A DNA stretch of 64,000 nt from Kribbella amoyensis (GCF_007828865.1 NZ_VIVK01000001.1:1426001-1490000); one strand, 5' to 3'; shown: positions 43,708 through 52,950, counted from the first letter of the stretch. The notes: generated from the letters alone by a model not told the origin. Program-made: numbers and translations.

Positions 43708-43749
43708 GTCTTGACAGGTGTCCAGAAAAGTCTTGACGACCGTCCAGAA
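43708..43749 (-). promoter_or_regulatory. 22-bp-spaced direct repeats upstream of the PaaR-like gene
   Basis: GTCTTGACAGGTGTCCAGAA (43708-43727) and GTCTTGACGACCGTCCAGAA (43730-43749) are direct repeats with 22-bp period and 16 of 20 identical bases. They lie about 45-85 bp upstream of the TetR start in the shared region. Candidate tandem operators. Confidence 0.5.
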
Positions 43750-43906
43750 GTCGGAAACGCTGGTGCCATCGCCCGGTCGCCGCCTCACCGGCGACCGCGG
43801 CGTCAACGTGATTCCGTTGCTCCCGGCAAGGGCTGGGTGCAGCGGGCGGCGGCCTGGACTCCGGGTCGGCTAGAGTGCTCGGCGAGACGAGAAGGAGGTG
43901 AGCGCG

Positions 43907-43951
43907 ATGTTCGACCGAATCGTGCTGCCTGCCCGTCGCGCCCGCGGCTGA
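43907..43951 (+). CDS. 14-residue leader ORF upstream of the DinB gene
   Basis: AGAAGGAGGTGA, almost a perfect anti-16S match, stands 4-5 nt before an ATG that encodes MFDRIVLPARRARG and stops at TGA 43951. The coding strength of the ribosome site is out of proportion to the peptide. A hairpin (AGGTGG 43953-43958 / CCACCT 43967-43972) follows directly, just ahead of the next gene's GGAGAG. This could be a leader peptide that tunes the DinB gene. Confidence 0.5.
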   Translation: MFDRIVLPARRARG

Positions 43952-43985
43952 CAGGTGGCTTCGTCACCACCTTTGGAGAGCTGCA

Positions 43986-44510
43986 ATGACCGCAGTAGCA
44001 ACCAAGCGTCCCGCCGGTGATGCCGACGAGCGCACCCAGCTGGTCGGTTGGCTGGACGTCCAGCGTTCGATCGTCCGGGTGAAGTGCGAGGGCCTGAGCG
44101 AGGCCGACGCCCACCGCAAGGTCCTCCCCACCTCACCGCTGATGACCGTGGCCGGCCTGGTCGCCCACCTGCGCTGGAACGAGTACTCCTGGTTCCAGCT
44201 GAACCTGGCCGGCGTCCCCGACACCGGCCAGACCCCGTGGACCGACGACGGCCACGTCGACGCCGAGATGTTCGTCGACGACGTCCCGCTCGCCCAGCTC
44301 CTCGACGAGTACGACGAGGAGTGCGCCCGCTCCAACGCCCTGGTGGCCACGCTGCCGCTGGACGCCCTGGAGCAGGGCACCTACCGCGACGACAACCCGG
44401 GCTCCACCCGCTTCATCCTCTGCCACCTGATCGAGGAAACCGCCCGCCACCTGGGCCACCTCGACATCATCCGAGAACTCCTCGACGGCAGAACCGGCTA
44501 CACCAAGTAG
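43986..44510 (+). CDS. DinB/DUF664 family protein
   Basis: 174 residues, preceded by GGAGAG. A four-helix DinB bundle with the metal-ligand histidines expected for the family: HLRWNEYSWF near residue 61, and HLIEETARHLGHLDIIREL near 147-165. Related proteins are metal-dependent thiol (mycothiol/bacillithiol) transferases or hydrolases; the exact function here is unknown. Ends 9 bp before a strong hairpin. Confidence 0.9.
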   Translation: MTAVATKRPAGDADERTQLVGWLDVQRSIVRVKCEGLSEADAHRKVLPTSPLMTVAGLVAHLRWNEYSWFQLNLAGVPDTGQTPWTDDGHVDAEMFVDDVPLAQLLDEYDEECARSNALVATLPLDALEQGTYRDDNPGSTRFILCHLIEETARHLGHLDIIRELLDGRTGYTK

Positions 44511-44518
44511 GGCAGGTT

Positions 44519-44551
44519 CCGATCTGCCCGGGGCATCCCCGGGCAGATCGG
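44519..44551 (+). terminator. Terminator hairpin without T-tract
   Basis: Perfect 15-bp stem (44519-44533 with 44537-44551; CCGATCTGCCCGGGG arm) and a 3-nt CAT loop, 9 bp after the DinB stop. No T-run follows. A likely factor-independent or mixed terminator. Confidence 0.75.
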
Positions 44552-44555
44552 CCGG

Positions 44556-44564
44556 TTGTCCACA
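44556..44564 (+). other. DnaA-box-like sequence
   Basis: TTGTCCACA, the consensus DnaA box of streptomycetes, alone between a terminator and the next gene. Confidence 0.4.
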
Positions 44565-44632
44565 AACTGTCCGGCGGCACCTCGGCTCTCGGTCTACCAT
44601 CGTGAGCATTCGAAGAGAGTCGAGGTGGGGAA

Positions 44633-45274
44633 ATGGCCTACCGGCCGCAACTGGCTGCCGCGCTGTCCGGCGCCTCCGTCGGCCAACTCGCGTACTGGCG
44701 GCGGGCGGACGGCCCGGCCGGCGCGCTGCTCGTCCCCGAGACCTCTTCCAGCCCGTTGCTCTACTCGTTCCGGGACGTGGTTGCCCTCCGGACAGCGGTC
44801 TACCTTCGCGAACGCCTGTCCCTGCAGCGGATTCGCCGTGCGCTGGGCAGTTTGCGTGACCTGGGCGAGGTCGATCACCTGTCGAGCTACCAACTTCTGG
44901 CCCAGGGCCACAGCGTGGTGCTGGTACCACAGGACGGCCCCTCCGTAGACCTCGTGGAGCGGCCCGGACAGCAGGTGACCACCGTCGTCCTGGCCGAGGT
45001 GCTCCGGCCCTTCACCACCTCCGGCGACATCACGGTGCCCGACCTTCTGCACCCGAGGCGGAGTCTGCGAGTGGATCCGGACGTTCGAGGCGGCCATCCG
45101 ACGATCTCCGGCAGTCGTGTCCCGTTCGACCTCGTCGCCGCCCTCGTTCGGGACGGCGTGCCGGTCGACGAGGTCGGGGAGTACTACCCCGGCGTCACCG
45201 CCGACGCCGCCGACGACGCACTGGACTTCGCGAACTACGTCGAGCGGTACAACCGCGCCCCTGCCGCGGCCTGA
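44633..45274 (+). CDS. DUF433-containing antitoxin-like regulator
   Basis: 213 residues, GAGGTGGGG upstream. The N-terminus (1-80) resembles a MerR-type helix-turn-helix (GASVGQLAYWRRADGP, SFRDVVALRTAVYLRE). The C-terminal part (about 150-205) is a DUF433 domain, VRGGHPTISGSRVPFDLVAAL and DDALDFANYVERY, the fold usually paired with a PIN-like (DUF5615) toxin. The next ORF begins exactly as such a toxin but is broken, so this antitoxin is probably orphaned. Stop and start overlap by 1 nt (TGATG). Confidence 0.85.
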   Translation: MAYRPQLAAALSGASVGQLAYWRRADGPAGALLVPETSSSPLLYSFRDVVALRTAVYLRERLSLQRIRRALGSLRDLGEVDHLSSYQLLAQGHSVVLVPQDGPSVDLVERPGQQVTTVVLAEVLRPFTTSGDITVPDLLHPRRSLRVDPDVRGGHPTISGSRVPFDLVAALVRDGVPVDEVGEYYPGVTADAADDALDFANYVERYNRAPAAA

Positions 45275-45571
45275 TGCGGGTACTCCTCGACGAGGACGTA
45301 GCAGTCCAAGCCGTCACAGCGCTACAGCACGTCCTCCGCAGCCATCAAGCGGAGTGGGCTGCGCCACGTCCGGTTCCGCCAACGGTACGACCTGGGCCTG
45401 GCCGGTCTGGCCTTGGCACTCGGCGCGCTCCTGTCGGCCATGCCGTTCGTGATGGCAGAGCTCGGCCGGGTCAGCAGTCAGCGGCTCATCCGGATCAACG
45501 GTCTCGATCCGGGCAGCCGGTATCAGTCGATTGATCCAGTCCTTCATCCCCCGAAGTACTGGCCGCGCTGA
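45274..45571 (+). pseudogene. Decayed PIN-like toxin (DUF5615-type) with internal deletion
   Basis: The first 24 codons read MRVLLDEDVAVQAVTALQHV and on to LRSH, the classic start of PIN-like DUF5615 toxins with the first acidic residues. The frame then turns to unrelated low-complexity sequence. In another frame, from about 45345, the text AIKRSGLRHVRFRQRYDLGL and onward to HPPKYWPR (stop 45569-45571) looks like the natural C-terminus. The junction lies at GCCATC, which could serve both sides, so a deletion with frameshift removed the middle, probably some 40 residues including the expected WKGKKD and TND motifs. That these belong to one family is from memory of the family. Confidence 0.65.
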
Positions 45572-45574
45572 AGC

Positions 45575-46921
45575 TCAGAGGTGCTGGCCGAAGGCGAGGG
45601 GTTGGCGGGTGCAGAGGTAGGTGGCCCAGTGGAGTTTTTCGGGGGTGCCTTCGGGGGTTCGGGTGATGCGGAGGAGTTCGCCGGTCTCGCGGCCGGAGAT
45701 GGTGCGGTACAGGTCTTCGCCGATGCGCTCGAAGACGGCGGGGGCCTGGTGGTCGGGGGCGGCCGGGGACCTGGCTTCGAGGTGGCCTTCGCGGACCGAG
45801 AAGACGAACGGGGCGCCTTCGGTGAACCAGGTCCCGAGGACGTCGGCGAGTTCGGGCGGGACCGTGGTGCCGGGAGTCCAGGCCGGGGCGAGGACCGGGT
45901 CCTCGTCGAGCACCTTGACGGCCAGGTCGGTGGCGAGGGCGGCCGGCGAGGGGGCCGAGGTGGTGTTCATCAGCGCGATCCCCGCGGTCCCGGAGGCGCG
46001 GTGCAGGAAGGTCCCGGTGATGTGGCCGGGCATCCCGCCGGTGTGACCGATGAAGACGCGCTCGCCGACCCGGAGCAGCATGAACCCGAGTCCGAAGCCG
46101 AGCTGCCAGCGGTCCAGGTCGGCCATGATCTGCGGCTGGCACATCTCGTCCAGGGTGTCCGCGGACAGCACCTCGTCGGTCGGGTCGGCAAGGAACATCG
46201 CCCACTTCGCCAGGTCCTCGGCCGTACTCGCCAGTCCCCCACACGCGTCCATCGCACCGAGGTCGAGCAGCGGTTCGGCGACCGGGACATCGGTGAACGG
46301 CGGGACGTAGTACCCCTTCGCGGCCGGGCCGCCGTCCATCCCGACCGTGGTCCGGCGCATCTCCAGCGGGTCCAGGATCCGGGCCCGGATCGACTCGTAC
46401 CAGGACCGGCCGTCGAGCCGGGCGACGATCTCGCCGAGCAGGGAGTACACCAGGTTGGAGTAGTGGAACCGGTGGTGCGGCTTGCCGATCCGCTCGGCCT
46501 CGTTCCAGCCGGCGACCAGCTCGGCCCGGTCCGGGAAGCGCATCTGGTCCCAGACGTCGCCGACGGGTTCGCGCTGCATCCCGGTGACGTGGCTGAGCAT
46601 CTGCCGCACGGTGATGCCCTCGTGCTTGCTCTCCGGGATCAGCCGGTCGGCCGTGTCGTCCAGGCTCAGCCTGCCTTCGTCCCGCAGCGCCATGATCGCG
46701 ACCGCGGTCAGCGTCTTGCTCTGGGACGCGATCAGGAACTGCGAGTCCGCGGTCGGCGGTACTCCCGGCTCGTCGAGCGAGGCGGAGCCCACCCCGGCCG
46801 ACCAGGCCAGCTTGCCGTCGCGGGCGAGGCCACCGAGGAGCCCTGGTACCCGGCCCTTCGTCTGACGGTCCGTGACGATCCGGGTGAGAGCGGTCTGGGT
46901 GGGCGCGGCGATGTCGGTCAC
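45575..46921 (-). CDS. Serine hydrolase, beta-lactamase class C family
   Basis: 448 residues from GTG 46921; TAAGGT (minus, 46930-46935) ends 8 nt upstream, so a leaderless start is possible. S66-Q-S-K69 (IASQSKTL), Y154-S-N156 (HYSNLVYS) and HTGGMPGHITG are the three catalytic-site motifs. No signal peptide. It has the same domain order as the 37-kb enzyme but clearly different sequence. Probably a cytoplasmic esterase or D-peptidase. Convergent with the toxin remnant. Confidence 0.9.
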   Translation of the reverse strand: MTDIAAPTQTALTRIVTDRQTKGRVPGLLGGLARDGKLAWSAGVGSASLDEPGVPPTADSQFLIASQSKTLTAVAIMALRDEGRLSLDDTADRLIPESKHEGITVRQMLSHVTGMQREPVGDVWDQMRFPDRAELVAGWNEAERIGKPHHRFHYSNLVYSLLGEIVARLDGRSWYESIRARILDPLEMRRTTVGMDGGPAAKGYYVPPFTDVPVAEPLLDLGAMDACGGLASTAEDLAKWAMFLADPTDEVLSADTLDEMCQPQIMADLDRWQLGFGLGFMLLRVGERVFIGHTGGMPGHITGTFLHRASGTAGIALMNTTSAPSPAALATDLAVKVLDEDPVLAPAWTPGTTVPPELADVLGTWFTEGAPFVFSVREGHLEARSPAAPDHQAPAVFERIGEDLYRTISGRETGELLRITRTPEGTPEKLHWATYLCTRQPLAFGQHL

Positions 46922-47030
46922 GACTGCCGACCTTAGGTCATCCCCGGTCGCCGCGGACAGAGATTTCGCCGGGCGAAGGGCGTGACAAAAGACAGGGGAT
47001 TTGGTCTTGGCCGTGTGGGAGGCTGGACGG

Positions 47031-50000
47031 GTGCGCATAGCGGTGCTCGGACCACTCGCGATGTGGGCGGCCGACGGTTCTCCGCTCGACGTCCGCGGTG
47101 TCCGCCTGCGCGGATTGCTCGCCCGGCTGGCGTTGAGCGCGGGGCGGCCGGTCGGGGTGGAGACGCTGGTGGACGGGCTCTGGGGCAGCGAGGCCCCGAG
47201 CGCGAACGCCCTGCAGTCCCTGGTCTCCCGGCTGCGCTCCGGGCTGCCCGCGACCGAGTCGAGCGTGTCGGTCCGATCCGGTCCGGCCGGGTACACGCTG
47301 ACCATCGGCACCGACTGCGTCGACGCGCTCCAGTTCGAGGACCTGGTCCGCCGCGGTCGCCAGTTGCTCGGGTCCGACCCGGAGAAGGCGCGCTCCGTCC
47401 TCACCCAGGCCGAGCGGCTCTGGCGGGGCGACGCACTCGCCGATCTGCGGGACCTGCCCTTCGCGCGGATCGAGGCCGACCGGCTGGCCGAGCTACGGCT
47501 GAGCGCGACCGAGGACCTGGCCCAGGCCTCGATCGCGACGGGCCACGCGCGCGACCTGATCACCGAGCTCGAGCGGCTCGCCCTCTCCCATCCGTTGCGC
47601 GAGCGCCTGCACGAACTGCTGATCCGCTCCCTGTACGCCGACGGCCGCCAAGCCGAGGCGCTGGCGGCCTACGAGCGGATCCGCGAGACCCTGGCCGACG
47701 AGCTCGGCGCGGACCCCGGGACCAAGCTGCGCGATCTCCACGTCGCAGTACTCCGGGGTGACGCGATCGACCCGGCCCCGGTCACCCAGGAGACGTTGGT
47801 ACCGGCTGCCGCGACGCCGCCGAGGAACAACCTGCGCGCCCCGCTGACCAGCTTCGTCGGGCGATCCGAGGACGTGACGGAGCTGACCCGGTTGCTCAGC
47901 GACGGGACCCGGTTGGTGACGATGGTGGGTCCGGGTGGCGCCGGCAAGACCCGGCTCGCCACCGAGACCGGGCGCTCGCTGGTCGGTGCGAGCGGCGACG
48001 GGATCTGGTTCGTCGAGCTCGCCCCGCTGGGTGACGCGGCCGACGTCGCGCCCGCCCTGCTCAGTGCGCTCGGCGCGAGCGAGTACGTCGACAACCTGCG
48101 GACCACCCTGACCCCACAGCGCTTCCCGACCAGCCGGGCGGCGACCGAGCGCCTGGTCGAGGTGATCGCGGATCGCCGGGTGCTGATCGTCCTGGACAAC
48201 TGCGAGCACCTGGTCCAGGAGGTCGCGTCCCTGGTCGACTCGTTGTTGGCCGAGTGCCCGCGACTCCGGGTGCTGACGACGAGCCGGGAGCCGTTGAGTA
48301 TCCCGGGTGAGCACCTGCATCAGGTCGGCCCGCTCGGTCTGCCGCCGGCCGACAGTACGGACGACGGGTACCCGGCCGTCCAGCTCTTCGTCGATCGGGC
48401 CCGCGCGGTGCGGCCCGACTTCGCCGTCACCGCGGCCAACCGCGAGGCGATCAACGAGATCTGCCGCCGGCTGGACGGGATGCCACTGGCGATCGAGCTG
48501 GCCGCGGCGCGGTTGCGGGCGCTGACCCCGGTCCAGATCGTCGAGCGGCTCGAGGACCGGTTCCGCCTGCTCACCAGCGGCAGCCGGACCGCGCTCCCCC
48601 GCCACCAGACGCTCCGCGCGGTGGTCGAGTGGAGCTGGGACCTGCTCGACCCGGACGAGCAAGCGGTTGCCCGGCGGCTCTCCGTCTTCTCGGGTGGCGC
48701 GACCCTGGAGGCTGCGGAGCAGGTCTGCAGCGGACCGGGGCTGCCGCCCGAAGCAGTACTGGGTGTGCTCGCCTCGCTGGTCGACAAGTCGCTCGTGGAG
48801 GCAGCCGCCGACGATCGGTCCGTGCGCTACCGCATGCTCGAGACGGTCAAGGCGTACGGCGCGGAGCAGCTCGCCGCGTCGGGTGAGGTCGATCGGGTCC
48901 AGGCCGCGCACCAGGTGTACTTCGCCGAGCTGATCGCGGTGGGCAGCACGTTCCTGCGGACCCGGGACCAGTTGCAGTGGATCGCCCGGTTCGACGCCGA
49001 CAACGAGAACCTGCTCGGCGCGCTCCGGACCGCGATCGACCTGGGCGAGGCGGACACGGCGCTGCGGATGGTGTCCGTGCTCGGCGAGTACTGGAACATG
49101 CGCGGCCGCCCGGCCGAGGCGGTCGGCTGGTTCGACGCCGCGCTCGCCGCGCCGGGCTCGACCGAGGTGCAGGCCCGGGCCACGTCGTTGATGATGCACG
49201 CGTTCGGCACTCTCTCCTACGGCGACGACCCGTCCGGATCGTTCGTCGCCGCGATCCGCTCGCTGGCCAAGGTCCGGCTGCTCAGCCGGCAGTACGCCGA
49301 GGTCCGGGAGTCCGGGGTCGGCCGGTTCACCAACGCGGTCTGGGCCGCGGTCCGCCGGGACCGGGCGGCCTGCTTCCGCGAACTGGACGAGGCCCGGAGC
49401 CACCCCGACCCGTGGACCCGGAACATGGCCCTGATGATGTCGGCGATGCTGCGCGAGAACGAGGGCGACGTCGACAGCATGGCCGCCGACCTGTACCTCG
49501 CGCTGGACGGCTTCCGGGCCTTGGGCGAACGCTGGGGCACGTCGCTCGCGCTGCGCGGGCTGGCCACCTATGCAGGGGCCCGAGGCAACCATCAGGAGTC
49601 GCTGGAGCGGATCGAGGAGGCCCGCCGGCTGATCGGCGAGCTCGGCACCACCGAGGGCGTGTCCCAGCTGCTGGGTCAGTCCGCCCTGAACCGGTCCGAG
49701 CTCGGCGACCTGGACGGCGCCCGGGCCGACCTGCAGTACGCGCTGCGGCTGGCCGAGGAGACCGGCAGCCGGAGCAGCGAGAGCATGGCGTTCATCGGCC
49801 TGTCCAACCTGGCCCGCCGGACCGGCCGGCTGGACGAGGCCCGCGAGCTCGCCGAGCAGGCGTACGCGCGGCTCGACCTGGAGACGGAGCGGGTCGCGCC
49901 GCACGGCCAGGCGATGATCCTGGCCCAGCTCAGCCGGGTCGACGTTGCCCGCGGCGACCTCGGGAAGGCCCGGGAGCGCAGCCAGGAATCACTGGAACTG

Positions 50001-50279
50001 GCCCTGAAGACCGAGGACATGCCGCTACTCGCCGCGGTCGTCGAGATGGCCGCCGACATCGAGCTGCTCGCCGGCGACGCCGAGCTGGCCGCTCGGACCC
50101 TCGGCCTCGCCGCGGCCCTGCGCGGGATGCGTACCGTCCCGGACTCCGACGTCCGCGGCAGTATCGACCGGGCCCGGCAGGCACTCGGCGACGAGCAGTA
50201 CGACGCCGCCTACCTGTCCGGCGCGAGTTCCACCCGCGAGGACGCGACCGCGGAGATCCGCAAGCGCTTCAGTCCGTGA
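47031..50279 (+). CDS. AfsR/SARP family transcriptional regulator with NB-ARC ATPase and TPR repeats
   Basis: 1082 residues from GTG 47031 with GGGAGG 8 nt upstream. In order: OmpR-type winged helix (1-85; VRIAVLGPLAMWAADG, RGLLARLALSAGRPVGVETL), bacterial transcriptional activation domain (about 95-240), NB-ARC ATPase with Walker A GPGGAGKTRLA (300-310) and Walker B VLIVLDNCEHL (382-392), and a C-terminal TPR solenoid rich in ELAEQAYARLDLE-like repeats. Such proteins activate secondary-metabolite or stress genes after ATP-driven oligomerisation. No biosynthetic cluster is adjacent; possible targets include the neighbouring TetR and ABC exporter. Confidence 0.94.
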   Translation: MRIAVLGPLAMWAADGSPLDVRGVRLRGLLARLALSAGRPVGVETLVDGLWGSEAPSANALQSLVSRLRSGLPATESSVSVRSGPAGYTLTIGTDCVDALQFEDLVRRGRQLLGSDPEKARSVLTQAERLWRGDALADLRDLPFARIEADRLAELRLSATEDLAQASIATGHARDLITELERLALSHPLRERLHELLIRSLYADGRQAEALAAYERIRETLADELGADPGTKLRDLHVAVLRGDAIDPAPVTQETLVPAAATPPRNNLRAPLTSFVGRSEDVTELTRLLSDGTRLVTMVGPGGAGKTRLATETGRSLVGASGDGIWFVELAPLGDAADVAPALLSALGASEYVDNLRTTLTPQRFPTSRAATERLVEVIADRRVLIVLDNCEHLVQEVASLVDSLLAECPRLRVLTTSREPLSIPGEHLHQVGPLGLPPADSTDDGYPAVQLFVDRARAVRPDFAVTAANREAINEICRRLDGMPLAIELAAARLRALTPVQIVERLEDRFRLLTSGSRTALPRHQTLRAVVEWSWDLLDPDEQAVARRLSVFSGGATLEAAEQVCSGPGLPPEAVLGVLASLVDKSLVEAAADDRSVRYRMLETVKAYGAEQLAASGEVDRVQAAHQVYFAELIAVGSTFLRTRDQLQWIARFDADNENLLGALRTAIDLGEADTALRMVSVLGEYWNMRGRPAEAVGWFDAALAAPGSTEVQARATSLMMHAFGTLSYGDDPSGSFVAAIRSLAKVRLLSRQYAEVRESGVGRFTNAVWAAVRRDRAACFRELDEARSHPDPWTRNMALMMSAMLRENEGDVDSMAADLYLALDGFRALGERWGTSLALRGLATYAGARGNHQESLERIEEARRLIGELGTTEGVSQLLGQSALNRSELGDLDGARADLQYALRLAEETGSRSSESMAFIGLSNLARRTGRLDEARELAEQAYARLDLETERVAPHGQAMILAQLSRVDVARGDLGKARERSQESLELALKTEDMPLLAAVVEMAADIELLAGDAELAARTLGLAAALRGMRTVPDSDVRGSIDRARQALGDEQYDAAYLSGASSTREDATAEIRKRFSP

Positions 50280-50895
50280 GCAGGTCCACCGCCAGGTCGC
50301 GCAGCGCGGACTGGACGGTCTCCTCCGGCGGCCGCGGATCGGCCAGCATCCAGTCGTAGACGACAGTGTTGACCGCGCCGATGAAGCTCAGCCCGAGGAA
50401 GCGGAAGTCCTTGCGACTGGTCTCGCCCCGCTCGACCGCGGCCTCCCCGAGCCCGACCACGCTGGACACCAGCAGCTCGCGGAACGCGATCCGTTGCTCC
50501 TCGACCGCCGGGCTGGCACCGACCACCTCGACGAAGGACACCCGGGCCCGGCGCAGGTCCGTCATGATCGTGCGCAGGTACCCGTCGACGGCGGCGCCGA
50601 TCCGGTCCCGGACCGGCGCGTCCGCGGTGCGCTCCAACGCCTCCCCGGTACTGCGCACGGCCAGCTCGATCACCTGCGCGTGGACGGCGAGGAGCACGGC
50701 TTCCTTGTTCTGGAACTCGTGGTAGAAGTGCCGGGTCGACACTTTCGCCTGTGCACACAGGCGTTCCACCGAGGTCGCTGGGTACCCGTCGGTCCCGAAC
50801 AGCTCCAGCGCGGCGTCCAGCAGACGCTCCCGTCGCGCCGCCTTCCACTCGTCGACCGAGCGCCCGGAATAACGGCGTACGGAGGGTTCGCTCAT
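50269..50895 (-). CDS. TetR family transcriptional regulator
   Basis: 208 residues from ATG 50895 (AGAGGTG upstream). Helix-turn-helix LLDAALELFGTDGYPATSVE and CAQAKVSTRHFYHEFQNKEA, then a helical ligand-binding domain. Overlaps the 3' end of the AfsR-like gene by 11 bp. The DrrAB-type exporter begins downstream on the same strand order (minus), but the exporter's own start is upstream at 52.8 kb, so they are separate units. Confidence 0.92.
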   Translation of the reverse strand: MSEPSVRRYSGRSVDEWKAARRERLLDAALELFGTDGYPATSVERLCAQAKVSTRHFYHEFQNKEAVLLAVHAQVIELAVRSTGEALERTADAPVRDRIGAAVDGYLRTIMTDLRRARVSFVEVVGASPAVEEQRIAFRELLVSSVVGLGEAAVERGETSRKDFRFLGLSFIGAVNTVVYDWMLADPRPPEETVQSALRDLAVDLLTD

Positions 50896-51043
50896 TGCAC
50901 CTCTTGTTGATGTGCGTGTTGCCGAAACCCCGTGCGTGACGGACATCTTAGCCACGTCCGCACCCCGTTCTCACCGCCTGGTGCACCTCCGACGAACCGG
51001 TGGGCGCCAACGGGCTCCCACCGGTTCTCGCCGGGTGTCCGGA

Positions 51044-51868
51044 TCAGGTGCGCCGGCGGTACGCGCGGATGGCCAGCGGGGCGAACACCGCGACCAGTCC
51101 GACCATCCAGGCCAGCGTGATCAGGAACGGCTTCTGGATGTCGCCGCCGAGCATCATGCCGCGCATCGTGTCGACCAGGTACTTGACCGGGTTGACGTTC
51201 ACGAACGCCTGCAGGAAGCCGGGCAGGGTGTCGGTCTGGACGAACACGTTGCTGCCGAAGGTGAGCGGGAACATCACCAGGAAGGCAATCCCCTGGACGC
51301 CCTGGGCCGTCCGCAGGGTGAGGCCCAGCCAGACCCAGATCCAGCACATCGCCAGCGCGAACGCGAGCATCACGGCGCAGGCGAGCAGGCCGTACCCGAT
51401 CCCGTTCTGGAACCGGAAGCCGAGCACGAAGCCGGTGCCCATCAGGATCACGATCGAGATCATGTACCGGACCGCGTCGCCGAGGACCGCGCCGACCAGC
51501 GGGGAGATCCGCGCGATCGGCAGACTGCGGAACCGGTCGAACACGCCCTTCGCGAAGTCGTCGTTGAGCGCGACCCCGGTGCCCATCGTGGAGAACACGA
51601 CCGTCTGCACCAGCAACCCGGGCAGCAGGTACGGCAGGTAGTCCCGCCAGGTGCCGCCGCCGGAGATCGCGCCGCCGAAGACGAACAGGAACAGCACCAG
51701 GAAGATGATCGGCTGGAACGTCACGTCCGCCAGGGCTTCGGGGTTCTGCCGGATCCGGACCAGGTTCCGCCAGGCGAGCGTCAGGCTCTGCTCCACCCAG
51801 GCGAACGGGCGGCTCCGGCGGGCCGCGTGAGTGGCCTTCGGCGCTGTGTCGATCGTGGCGGTGCTCAT
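51044..51868 (-). CDS. ABC-2 type transporter permease, DrrB-like
   Basis: 274 residues, six membrane spans, ABC-2 permease with TFQPIIFLVLFLFVFGGAI at the first span and SLPIARISPLVGAVLGD. ATG 51868 overlaps the ATPase stop (ATGA, 51865-51868). Such pairs export drugs or lipids. It presumably works with the upstream ATPase as a half-size exporter. Confidence 0.93.
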   Translation of the reverse strand: MSTATIDTAPKATHAARRSRPFAWVEQSLTLAWRNLVRIRQNPEALADVTFQPIIFLVLFLFVFGGAISGGGTWRDYLPYLLPGLLVQTVVFSTMGTGVALNDDFAKGVFDRFRSLPIARISPLVGAVLGDAVRYMISIVILMGTGFVLGFRFQNGIGYGLLACAVMLAFALAMCWIWVWLGLTLRTAQGVQGIAFLVMFPLTFGSNVFVQTDTLPGFLQAFVNVNPVKYLVDTMRGMMLGGDIQKPFLITLAWMVGLVAVFAPLAIRAYRRRT

Positions 51869-52851
51869 CGGCCCGCTCCTTCCAGGACTGCGGTGGCTTC
51901 GGCTTCGGCGGCGTGACCGGTGAGGGCGAGGAAGACCTCGTCCAGGCTCGGCAGCCGCAGGGACAGTTCGGTGACGGCGATCCCGGCCTCGTCGAGGCGG
52001 CGGACCACCACCGGCATCGCGGAGCCGTCGGTCACCGGGGCGCTCACGAGTGCGTTGACCACGTCGACGGTGGGCCGGACGCCGACCGACTCGGCGACGA
52101 TCGCGGCGACCCGTTCGAGGTGACCGGGCTCGGCCGGGCGGACATCGAGGGACTGCTTGCCGGCCTGCGCCTTCAGCTCGGCCGGGCGGCCCGAGGCGAC
52201 CACCGCGCCCTTGTCGATGACGATGATCGAGTCGGCCAGCGCGTCCGCCTCCTCCAGGTACTGCGTGGTCAGCAGCACCGTGGTCCCGTCCAGGACGAGC
52301 TCGCGGACGGTGTCCCAGACGCCGTTGCGGGCGTGCGGGTCGAGCCCGGTGGTGGGCTCGTCGAGATAGAGGATGCTCGGGTCGCCGACCAGGCTCGCGG
52401 CCAGGTCGAGGCGGCGGCGCATCCCGCCCGAGTACGTCTTGGCGATCCGGTCGGCGGCGTCGGTGAGCTCGAACCGCTCCAGCAGCTCGTCGGCGCGGGT
52501 CTTCGCGGCCGACCGGTTCATCCCGAGCAGCCGGCCGATCATGACCAGGTTGCGGTGCCCGGACATGTCCTCGTCGACGGAGGCGTACTGCCCGGTGAGA
52601 CCGATGATCTCCCGGACCTTGCCGGCCTCGCGGACCACGTCGTACCCGCCGACGGTCGCATGCCCGCCGTCGGGTTGCAGCAACGTGCCGAGGATCCGGA
52701 CGGCGGTGGTCTTGCCGGCCCCGTTCGGACCGAGGACGCCGAGCACACTGCCGGCCGGCACGCTCAGGTCGACGCCGGCCAGGGCGGTGGTGGTGCCGAA
52801 TCGCTTGACCAGACCCTCGGCCTGGATGGCGACCTGGTTCGTGGTGGACAT
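51865..52851 (-). CDS. ABC transporter ATP-binding protein, DrrA-like
   Basis: 328 residues from ATG 52851 (GGAAGGAACC upstream). Walker A GPNGAGKTTAV, signature YSGGMRRRLD, Walker B ILYLDEPTTGLD, and the DrrA-type C-terminal extension after residue 230 that binds its permease (SLRLPSLDEVFLALTGH). Forms an exporter with the overlapping permease. Upstream lies the repeat-rich spacer. Confidence 0.95.
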   Translation of the reverse strand: MSTTNQVAIQAEGLVKRFGTTTALAGVDLSVPAGSVLGVLGPNGAGKTTAVRILGTLLQPDGGHATVGGYDVVREAGKVREIIGLTGQYASVDEDMSGHRNLVMIGRLLGMNRSAAKTRADELLERFELTDAADRIAKTYSGGMRRRLDLAASLVGDPSILYLDEPTTGLDPHARNGVWDTVRELVLDGTTVLLTTQYLEEADALADSIIVIDKGAVVASGRPAELKAQAGKQSLDVRPAEPGHLERVAAIVAESVGVRPTVDVVNALVSAPVTDGSAMPVVVRRLDEAGIAVTELSLRLPSLDEVFLALTGHAAEAEATAVLEGAGR

Positions 52852-52950
52852 CGGGGTTCCTTCCAGCGGACTTCTCTGACTGGAACCACCGTCCACCGCA
52901 CCGCTGGCACCGCCCTGGCACTCGGCTGAGAGCCCCGCCTCACCCCATGC

